Shown piece after piece: positions 6,807 to 12,476 of a stretch of DNA of 20,321 bases. The position numbers and the translations under genes are program-made. Every line of letters begins with the position of its first letter. Position 1 is the first letter of the stretch. The stretch is from an uncultured Clostridium sp. (lineage in GTDB: Bacteria > Bacillota > Clostridia > Lachnospirales > Lachnospiraceae), in contig URFM01000057.1 of the NCBI GenBank assembly GCA_900547035.1, positions 1 through 20,321 of the forward strand, in the 5' to 3' direction. The notes below the pieces were generated by a model, which saw only the letters and a list, made by a program, of their open reading frames with translations, did not search any database and was not told where the DNA came from.

Positions 6807-6880
6807 CGGGAGAAAAGGAGGGTACGGCGGATGGGGTCAGGATAAGGAAAATCAGGAAAATTTCAAAGAAGCGGACCGGA

Positions 6881-7087
6881 ATGCAGATCCGGCAGATGAT
6901 GATAGACCGGGGGATAACGGTCACGCAGCTTCAGAATTGGCTGGAAATCGACTCGTGCCAGGCAGTCTACAAGTGGCTGCACGGGGTCAACCTGCCGTCG
7001 GTAACCCATCTGCATGGATTAAGCCAGATCCTGGGTGTGACGATTGAAGAAATATTGGCTGTTGAGGAGGAAAAGGATAATGAATGA
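6881..7087 (+). CDS. XRE-like helix-turn-helix regulator, start probably frameshifted
   Basis: A 68-residue protein dominated by one helix-turn-helix domain: TGMQIRQMMIDRGITVTQLQ, then a recognition-helix region CQAVYKWLHGVNLP and SVTHLHGLSQILGV. It should bind DNA and is the likely repressor of the operon it heads, with the palindrome at 6683-6694 as a candidate operator. ATG 6881 has only a weak ribosome site. A near-ideal AGGAGG (6816-6821) instead serves ATG 6831, which is one base out of frame and stops after four codons. An extra G in the GGGG run at 6833-6836 would join that start to the HTH frame. The gene overlaps the next by eight bases. Confidence 0.75.
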   Translation: MQIRQMMIDRGITVTQLQNWLEIDSCQAVYKWLHGVNLPSVTHLHGLSQILGVTIEEILAVEEEKDNE

Positions 7088-7661
7088 GAAGGAGAAACTG
7101 TATGATACGCTGCTGCAGCTGGGGACGGCCCTGCGGGAGAAACGGGTACATGTGTATGGTGTGGGCTGGGACCTGCACAAAGAGAAAGTGGAGGCAGTCT
7201 GTGAGGCGGATAAACAGTACATGGATCTGCCGCTGACAGAGGAGCAGAAGGCGGTCATTGAAAGGATGCTTGAGAAACGGATGGAGGCCAATGAGTGCGA
7301 GCTGACCCTTACGTACATTGCTGGAATCCTGGATGGGATTTCATACCTGCGAGCTGCAGGTTTCCTCGATATGTATGTGGTGGATGAAGAGAAGGACAAG
7401 GCCGCGCTGAAAGAGGCCGGAAAGGGATGCTACGTGATTGCGGTGATACCGGGCCGGGACGGATGCCTGGCCGTAAAAACGCAGCATGGAAAAGAACTGG
7501 TGGATTTCGCAGGAAAATGGACGGAAAGGGGAATAGAAATCTATGTGATCAGCCGGCCGGAGGCGTATGGGGAGTATGGGCCATATACCTTCCTGGTTTC
7601 ACTGGGCATGCTGGATGGTGCGCTGGAGGACTACATGGCAAGAAAAGGGGATGGGGAGTAA
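7080..7661 (+). CDS. Hypothetical protein, DUF6809-like plus DUF6718-like
   Basis: A 193-residue cytoplasmic protein in two parts. Residues about 1-100 are helical (LYDTLLQLG, LTEEQKAVIERM, YIAGILDGISYLRAAGF) and resemble DUF6809. Residues about 115-180 (GCYVIAVIPGRDGCLAVKTQ, HGKELVDFA, ISRPEAYGEYGPYTF) resemble DUF6718, a small alpha/beta protein of gut clostridia that I know as a stand-alone gene. Both family names are from memory and need a profile search. GAGGAGG precedes ATG 7080, which overlaps the HTH gene; its stop overlaps the next start in TAATG. The function is unknown. Confidence 0.75.
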   Translation: MNEKEKLYDTLLQLGTALREKRVHVYGVGWDLHKEKVEAVCEADKQYMDLPLTEEQKAVIERMLEKRMEANECELTLTYIAGILDGISYLRAAGFLDMYVVDEEKDKAALKEAGKGCYVIAVIPGRDGCLAVKTQHGKELVDFAGKWTERGIEIYVISRPEAYGEYGPYTFLVSLGMLDGALEDYMARKGDGE

Positions 7662-8398
7662 TGGGAGACTCAATGTATGACAGCATGTGGATCCATGGCT
7701 ATAAGTTGGGACGAATCCTGTCAGAACTTAAGATAGTTATGGCAATCGAAGGGGAGAAAAATGTCAGGAAGCTTTGCCCAGGTGCAACGGATGAAATGCT
7801 GGAAGATTTGCGAAATGCCGGAAAGAGTTTTGATGCAGATAGAGCTTTTACAAAAAAATATAAAAGAATCCTGGTGGAAACGGATATGTATAAAGAATTG
7901 GGAGAAGAAGCCAGGCAGGCCCTCAGGGAAGAAGAAGAGCAGGAAGCTGTAAAAAGCCTCATGAATGAGGCTGTCGGGTTCCTGGTTGCCGCAGATGAAG
8001 CCAAAGTTACGAAAAAGGCCCTTAAAAGAAAAGTGCCGATTGCGTTGCATTCTTCTGTCGGTAGGGATTATATCCTTCCGAAGGGGTTTGAAAAAGATGA
8101 GCTGAAAAATACGGAAGTAAGGATACGACTGGCAAAACATTTCATGCGAATGCAAAATCAACAATGGAGCTCCAAAGAGGAAGCAGAGAGAGATTTGAGT
8201 GATTGCCCGGAAGGCACCATACTCCGATCCGGCAATCATGTGGTTATTACAGGAAAGATTCCGGCTTTGTGGAAAATTGAATATGTATCCAGGAATAATC
8301 CCTGGTATATCCAGTATAGGCGGGGATATGAGACAGTTGTTAGGGTCCGTATGGATCCATATGGACGCATATCACATATGGAGTCGGAGTCAATATGA
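7661..8398 (+). CDS. Hypothetical protein, first of two tandem paralogs
   Basis: A 245-residue protein with a helical, charged N-terminal half (MWIHGYKLGRILSELK, EGEKNVRKLCPGATDEMLEDL) and a mixed C-terminal part containing EVRIRLAKHFMRMQ and ending in a beta-rich WKIEYVSRNNPWYIQY segment. The next gene has the same order of segments and nearly the same length, so the pair arose by duplication. No signal peptide or catalytic motif is visible. ATG 7661 shares a base with the upstream stop, and GGGGAG precedes it, which implies coupled translation. I do not recognise the family. Confidence 0.75.
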   Translation: MGDSMYDSMWIHGYKLGRILSELKIVMAIEGEKNVRKLCPGATDEMLEDLRNAGKSFDADRAFTKKYKRILVETDMYKELGEEARQALREEEEQEAVKSLMNEAVGFLVAADEAKVTKKALKRKVPIALHSSVGRDYILPKGFEKDELKNTEVRIRLAKHFMRMQNQQWSSKEEAERDLSDCPEGTILRSGNHVVITGKIPALWKIEYVSRNNPWYIQYRRGYETVVRVRMDPYGRISHMESESI

Positions 8399-8418
8399 TT
8401 TTTGAAAGGGAAATAGGA

Positions 8419-9153
8419 ATGAACGATACATTATTGGATGCATTGTGGCTTGAGGGATACAGTATCAGTTTTGCTGTCGGTGCCTTGAAAACGATTCTGG
8501 ATCAGTCGGGAGAGGAACGGGTGCGCAAGTACTGTCCGGACATTACGGACGAGATCCTGGCGGCTCTGAAGGAGCTGGGAAAGGATTGCACGGATGACGA
8601 GTATAATCTGTTCGAGAAAAAGTATGAAGCCGATATCATGAAAATGCAGATATATGAGAAGGCATATGCCCAGGCGGAGAGGGCACTGGAGGCAAAAAAA
8701 ATCAGGAGCTGGCGGGAATCCTCCGTAAGGGAGTCGGCGAGGTTTTTGAAGGAAATGCGGGACAATGATGAAGAGCATTACGATGACAGCGTTCCGGTCG
8801 CAATCTTTACGGAGTATGAAGAGGCCCCGATTGTCCCGTCACAATTTGGCACGGAGTGTCCCCAAAAGACGGAAGACCGGATCCGGCTGGCCCGTTTTTT
8901 TCTGGAGCTGGAAGATCGGTCACCGTTCTCCATGGCTGAACTGGAAGACTTTTTATATTCGCAGATAAGAGAAGGGGAGAACACGGCCATCTGCCGCTGT
9001 AAAACCCGTGCGGTGGTGATACGGGACAATTATTGGACCCAATGGCGGATCGTGTATGTATCACCGCAGGAGCCGTGGTATATCGGTTATTACAAGGGCA
9101 GGGAACGTGTTAAGGAGATCGAACTGGACGAATACGGAAGACTGATGGACTAG
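8419..9153 (+). CDS. Hypothetical protein, second of two tandem paralogs
   Basis: A 244-residue paralog of the preceding gene. Shared landmarks in order are a D-x-x-x-D-x-x-W start followed by a GY pair, EERVRKYCPDITDEILAAL, RIRLARFFLELED and WRIVYVSPQEPWYIGYY near the end. I chose ATG 8419 rather than ATG 8395, because AAAGGG lies eight bases before it and because its first 14 residues then align with the paralog without a gap. The central part is more acidic than in the first copy (RDNDEEHYDD). No catalytic motif is seen. It is part of the HTH-led operon. Confidence 0.75.
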   Translation: MNDTLLDALWLEGYSISFAVGALKTILDQSGEERVRKYCPDITDEILAALKELGKDCTDDEYNLFEKKYEADIMKMQIYEKAYAQAERALEAKKIRSWRESSVRESARFLKEMRDNDEEHYDDSVPVAIFTEYEEAPIVPSQFGTECPQKTEDRIRLARFFLELEDRSPFSMAELEDFLYSQIREGENTAICRCKTRAVVIRDNYWTQWRIVYVSPQEPWYIGYYKGRERVKEIELDEYGRLMD

Positions 9154-9171
9154 GGAAAGGACAGATTGCTT

Positions 9172-9501
9172 ATGAAATCCAGGAAGGTAAAAAGTATTTT
9201 TAAAGTAATGATCTTTGGAAAATTAAAACGGAATCCAAGAAAACAGAAGAGGCCTGCTGGCCGAGGCGAAGAAGGAATAACCGATAAAATCGGGATGACA
9301 TTTGGATTTGATGCCAGCGAATGGGAACGGATCAGACATTGGCAGAAGACACATAAATGCAAGTATCGGAAACCGGATGGCAGCCAGTATTTTGGATGCA
9401 TCGGAGGCGGTTATGAATACTGTTTTACACCAACCGCGATCGGCATGCTGGCGGAGATCAGGTGCGCCTGCGGGGCAAAACTTGATGTGGATCGTATTTA
9501 G
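9172..9501 (+). CDS. Small hypothetical protein with cysteine pair
   Basis: A 109-residue protein with a very basic N terminus (lysine- and arginine-rich up to about residue 30) and a compact C-terminal domain. That domain contains HKCKYRK, GCIGGGYEYCFTPTAIG and a final RCACGAKLD. The cysteines could form a metal site with the CxC near the end. Similar GGG-Y-x-FTPTxxG and CACG segments occur in short uncharacterised clostridial proteins. GGAAAGGA lies upstream of ATG 9172. The function is unknown; nucleic-acid contact is possible given the basic tail. Confidence 0.65.
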   Translation: MKSRKVKSIFKVMIFGKLKRNPRKQKRPAGRGEEGITDKIGMTFGFDASEWERIRHWQKTHKCKYRKPDGSQYFGCIGGGYEYCFTPTAIGMLAEIRCACGAKLDVDRI

Positions 9502-9537
9502 ACATTACACTTTGAGATTTATATGAGGTGGTTCGAA

Positions 9538-10203
9538 ATGAAAACATTGAAATATTGGTATATCACAGGATTTAGAAAAGGAGAGTGGAAAGGCTGCATG
9601 GCCCATGGAATCGTTCATGGGCATCAGCGCCTTGCGGACGGGATACTGATCCACACATCTGCAATATCCGCAGTAATGGTTGAGCGGGATATGGCGATGA
9701 TTCGTACCAAAAATTCAGAATATCACTGCAGGCTTGACGAAGCTTCTTTTGAGTTGTTCGATGAGCCTGGAAAGCGATATTTTCTCGATTTTGAGAACCT
9801 GCGGGAGAAGTACGAAAGGCGGCTGGAGGTACCCGGACAGGGAGATGGGGCATTGATTGCCCTGGACGGAGAAGCGGAATATTACTATGTTGGAGCAGCT
9901 TATCGCTGCAGTGGTGAAATCATAGAAATTAGAATTCCGACTGTACATATTGGGACGTTTTGTGACTCGGTGCTTATAGGATGTCTTACAGATAAGACGA
10001 GACAGGCTATTGACTATCGTTATTTTCCGTTCTCAGACAGAGTCGAATTCTACTCGTGGATGAATGATTTTGATGCGTATATTGTGAATGCAGGAGTGCA
10101 ACCAATAAAAGTAATGGTAAAAGCCCAGGAATATGTCATAGAACCAGGAAACACGATACGGATTCCCGGTATTAAAGACGGAGGAGGTGAAGGAGATGTC
10201 TGA
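9538..10203 (+). CDS. Hypothetical protein with conserved GH-x-R-LADG-x-x-IHTS motif
   Basis: A 221-residue soluble protein. Its first 100 residues hold GIVHGHQRLADGILIHTSAI, which resembles a conserved signature of short uncharacterised Firmicutes proteins, followed by a segment ending in the linker LREKYERRLEVPGQ. The remaining half is beta-rich (EAEYYYVGAAYRCSGEIIEI, then PIKVMVKAQEYVIEPGNTI) and may be a separate domain added to the short form. GAGGTG (9525-9530) precedes ATG 9538 by seven bases. The stop overlaps the next start by eight bases. The function is unknown. Confidence 0.75.
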   Translation: MKTLKYWYITGFRKGEWKGCMAHGIVHGHQRLADGILIHTSAISAVMVERDMAMIRTKNSEYHCRLDEASFELFDEPGKRYFLDFENLREKYERRLEVPGQGDGALIALDGEAEYYYVGAAYRCSGEIIEIRIPTVHIGTFCDSVLIGCLTDKTRQAIDYRYFPFSDRVEFYSWMNDFDAYIVNAGVQPIKVMVKAQEYVIEPGNTIRIPGIKDGGGEGDV

Positions 10204-10384
10204 TTTTCCAACTGCTAACCCGACAACACTTGAGCAGCTAAAGAAGATGGGAGTCCACAATATGGCCGAATATGTAGCCAAAAGAGATGAAATCCGAAGC
10301 CATATCAATTTTATCATGTTTTTGGGGATGGATTATGAACCGGACGAGGAATTTGAGGTGACTGCTGAAGGAAAGAGGGAGTGA
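10196..10384 (+). CDS. Small acidic hypothetical protein
   Basis: A 62-residue protein with a helical middle (LEQLKKMGVHNMAEYVAKRDEI) and an acidic tail (DYEPDEEFEVTAEG). There are no cysteines and no membrane segment. GGAGGTGA lies about eight bases before ATG 10196, which overlaps the preceding stop and suggests translational coupling. It may be a partner of one of the larger operon proteins, but this is inferred from position only. Confidence 0.6.
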   Translation: MSDFPTANPTTLEQLKKMGVHNMAEYVAKRDEIRSHINFIMFLGMDYEPDEEFEVTAEGKRE

Positions 10385-10388
10385 TTGT

Positions 10389-10817
10389 ATGTCAGCACTG
10401 AAAAACCTGTATTTTGATCTTGTACCATTTTCCTATTACGAAGCGTTTTATGAAGGATTTAAAGAGAGCTTGCAAGATATATGCAAAAGAATGCTCGCAT
10501 GTCGGGAATATGAAAAGGTGAAGGCGATCGCCTGTGAATATGCGGAGCGTGTCGGGTCAATGGATGAGGCATTGCAGCTTCTTGAACTTAATGGAGAGCT
10601 GGTGGAACTGCTGAAACATGACTGGGAGCAGCAGACAGCGATCGGCACGGCGGTACAGCCGGTCTATGAGGACGGAGCTCTTGACGGAGCGGAATATGCC
10701 TGCTGCATGGCGGCGTATGCATGCCGCTCCCGGCATATCCCCTATGATGGTGATCCGCTCACGGAAATCATGTATGATGATTATATGACGGATCCGTATG
10801 ATATCCCGCGTTTCTGA
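10389..10817 (+). CDS. Hypothetical protein, last gene of the HTH operon
   Basis: A 142-residue soluble protein. The N-terminal 85 residues are helical (YYEAFYEGFKESLQDICKRML, EALQLLELNGELVELLKHDW). The C-terminal part is rich in tyrosine and aspartate (CCMAAYACRSRHIPYDG, YDDYMTDPYD). It starts two bases after a TGA in the small upstream gene, with GAGGGA eight bases before ATG 10389. A hairpin follows its stop, so it ends the operon. I do not recognise the family. Confidence 0.7.
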   Translation: MSALKNLYFDLVPFSYYEAFYEGFKESLQDICKRMLACREYEKVKAIACEYAERVGSMDEALQLLELNGELVELLKHDWEQQTAIGTAVQPVYEDGALDGAEYACCMAAYACRSRHIPYDGDPLTEIMYDDYMTDPYDIPRF

Positions 10818-10826
10818 GATAATGAC

Positions 10827-10867
10827 AGGATCGGGTAGTTCCATAACAGAGATAACTGCCCGATCCT
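10827..10867. terminator. Hairpin between the HTH operon and the resolvase-like gene
   Basis: AGGATCGGGTAGTT (10827-10840) pairs with AACTGCCCGATCCT (10854-10867) in 14 positions, one of them a GU pair, around a 13-base loop. There is no strong T-run. It separates convergent genes ending at 10817 (plus) and 10874 (minus), so it may terminate both. Confidence 0.7.
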
Positions 10868-10873
10868 TGTAAA

Positions 10874-11512
10874 TCAAAGCTTTCTTTTCGATTGCTTTGT
10901 AAGATTTTTGTATTCACGTTTAATGACCTGAAAGCGGCTTACACCGAGGGCGTATCCGGTTTTATTGATGTCTTCCAGTGCGCGGGTCGCCGGGTAAGTG
11001 TACAGATTTTCACAATGGCGTATGATGATCTCCCGTACATTCGACGGTAGTGTGTTCCAATTTTTGGGTGGACGTCCTTTCCCACGGGGCTTTAGCGGGG
11101 AATTTGTATGGATCAGATTCTTCCGTTTGTTATCTTCAATAAAAACCCGCAAAAAGGCAGTGAGCCTGGCATAATCGTCATTTTTCGAACGGGGATCCCC
11201 GGAAGCAGGAACAAGATCGAAGTAGTTGATGTCAACGATCTGCAACTGTATCCGATACTTGTGGAACAGGGTGAGTACATTATAAATCCGCTGATGTGAA
11301 TGACCGGCAAGGAACAGATTTCGGATTATTAATTGATCCCCTGCCTTAAGAGGACGTTCGATTAACTGGGTAATATCTTTACAATTTTCCCTGGCATACT
11401 GCTTGGGGCCCAGCATATGTTCTTCTGCAATTTGATGTTCTTGGGCATATTTTATCTGTTCTTTTAATGGGGCTGTGGAGGGTGTTTCCCGGAGGTACAT
11501 ATATGCCGGCAT
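10874..11512 (-). CDS. Serine resolvase-family protein with lost catalytic residues
   Basis: A 212-residue protein that lines up without gaps with the N-terminal domain of gamma-delta resolvase. Arg8, Leu16, Gln19 and Gly70 are kept, and AGDQLIIRNLFLAGHS takes the place of the EGDVILVKKLDRLGRD block. The catalytic Ser10 is Thr (ACA), Arg45 is Lys, Arg68 is Leu and Arg71 is His; the Glu-Arg pair of helix E also appears replaced. Residues about 145-205 (GKGRPPKNW, then a predicted helix-turn-helix ending SRFQVIKREY) look like an intact DNA-binding region. It therefore probably binds DNA without recombining it. AAGGAG lies nine bases before ATG 11512. It is divergent from tnsA across the AT-rich island. 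Confidence 0.8.
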   Translation of the reverse strand: MPAYMYLRETPSTAPLKEQIKYAQEHQIAEEHMLGPKQYARENCKDITQLIERPLKAGDQLIIRNLFLAGHSHQRIYNVLTLFHKYRIQLQIVDINYFDLVPASGDPRSKNDDYARLTAFLRVFIEDNKRKNLIHTNSPLKPRGKGRPPKNWNTLPSNVREIIIRHCENLYTYPATRALEDINKTGYALGVSRFQVIKREYKNLTKQSKRKL

Positions 11513-11547
11513 TCTTTAGCTCTCCTTCATGTAAATACGTTAAGTCC

Positions 11548-11556
11548 ATTTTAGCA
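11548..11556 (-). promoter_or_regulatory. Extended -10 element before the resolvase-like gene
   Basis: On the minus strand TGCTAAAAT forms an extended -10 box (TGn plus TAAAAT). It would start transcription about 30 bases before ATG 11512. The -35 region is poor (ATGTTT), as is usual for extended -10 promoters. Confidence 0.4.
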
Positions 11557-11570
11557 TAAGTAATAATATA

Positions 11571-11670
11571 AAACATTATTATTTAATATTAAAATATAAG
11601 AAATATTAAAATATAAAGTAAATAAAACAAAATAATATAAAAAATATAGTTATAAATTAAGAAAAACTAA
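11571..11670. other. Extremely AT-rich island between divergent resolvase-like gene and tnsA
   Basis: I count 7 G or C in these 100 bases, a sharp break from the neighbouring genes. It lies in the only gap upstream of tnsA, where a Tn7-type right end with transposase sites and the operon promoter would be expected. I could not identify a terminal TGT repeat or a clear -35/-10 pair, so its role is open. Confidence 0.7.
11585..11616. repeat. Two tandem copies of AATATTAAAATATAA
   Basis: The 15-base word AATATTAAAATATAA occurs at 11585-11599 and 11602-11616, a period of 17 bases. Each copy contains AATATT. Perfect copies at this period within the AT-rich island could be protein-binding sites, but low complexity makes chance similarity more likely than elsewhere. 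Confidence 0.55.
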
Positions 11671-11752
11671 GAAATCAATACGATTGTTGTTGCCAATATC
11701 GCAGCTCTGGATTCCATCGTTATGGAAAAACAGAATGTTGGGAGAAGGTTAT

Positions 11753-12457
11753 ATGAAAATGAAAAACGACAAAACAAAGCTGGCTGAAAAGAGATGTCTT
11801 GGAGAAGGATCAGATTATACGGGATTCATTTTGGCAAGGGAGTCTGGCAGCATCGGAACGGCGGTAAGCGTTTATGATCCGATTGCCGGACGAAAAGTGG
11901 AACTGTTATCCCAGGGAGAGGCAGAGCTGTTCTGGATAATCCGATTCAGGGATGGGGTTAAAGAGATTAAGGAACAGATGATGCTGGCGCCGGAGATCGT
12001 CGCGGAAATCTGTACGGAATTTGAATTTCGGAAACCTTCCCATATCCTGAGTACGGATCTGCTCGTGGAGTATGAGGATGGCCGTATGACTGCGTACAGC
12101 GTAAAATCAGACCGGTCCGCGCTCTTTCAGCCAAACCTCGAACCCAGGAAGCAGAGGCGCATTCTGGAACGGCAGAAGATAGAGCAGGAGTATTGGAGGC
12201 GGCACGGAGCCGAGTTTAAAATCGTGTTCCGAACCGATCTGAATCCGGTATATACCCGCAACGTGGAAGCGGCAATGGCATTTTATGATCCCCGCTTTGT
12301 AAACAGTGAGGAGGATATGCTTAAATATCTGGTGGCTCACAAGAAAATCCGTATTGATATGGAACACGGCCCTGTTCCTTATGCAAGATTGTGCAGGGAG
12401 CTTCCCGATATAAAGGCCAGATACCGGATAGCCTTGCGGGATGGGAATACCGGATAA
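11753..12457 (+). CDS. tnsA: TnsA-like transposon endonuclease
   Basis: A 234-residue protein, close to the size of Tn7 TnsA. In Tn7 TnsA cuts the 5' strands at the transposon ends so that, with TnsB, the element moves by cut-and-paste. The restriction-enzyme-like core is visible: GEAELFWIIRFRDGVKEIKEQ (acidic residue Glu56 or Glu58), then STDLLVEY (Asp102) and YSVKSDR (Lys118), so the catalytic set seems complete. The C-terminal part (RILERQKIEQEYWRRHG onward) would be the TnsC-contacting domain. ATG 11753 follows GGGAGAAGG; ATG 11759 is also possible. tnsB begins 19 bases after its stop. Confidence 0.9.
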   Translation: MKMKNDKTKLAEKRCLGEGSDYTGFILARESGSIGTAVSVYDPIAGRKVELLSQGEAELFWIIRFRDGVKEIKEQMMLAPEIVAEICTEFEFRKPSHILSTDLLVEYEDGRMTAYSVKSDRSALFQPNLEPRKQRRILERQKIEQEYWRRHGAEFKIVFRTDLNPVYTRNVEAAMAFYDPRFVNSEEDMLKYLVAHKKIRIDMEHGPVPYARLCRELPDIKARYRIALRDGNTG

Positions 12458-12476
12458 ATCCGATTGGAGGGATATT

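Noticed and set aside
6763..7047. Plus-strand open frame overlapping the HTH gene
   Set aside because: Its start lies in the terminator stem and its product is low-complexity (repeated D, N, E and G) with no fold, unlike the HTH frame beside it.
10874..11512. Functional site-specific resolvase of the transposon
   Set aside because: The nucleophile and most catalytic arginines are replaced, so it should not be annotated as an active recombinase.
11585..11616. CRISPR-like repeats
   Set aside because: Only two copies, 15 bases long, at a 17-base period in AT-only sequence, with no spacers and no cas genes.
11513..11752. A Tn7-type right end with terminal TGT and repeated transposase sites
   Set aside because: TGT occurs at 11530 and 11685, but I found no set of spaced 20-22-base repeats and have no left end to compare, so no end is called.
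11674..11790. Short frame (… VANIAALDSIVMEKQNVG …) crossing the tnsA start region
   Set aside because: It looks protein-like for about 35 codons but has no ribosome site or conserved motif and overlaps tnsA in another frame; probably chance.
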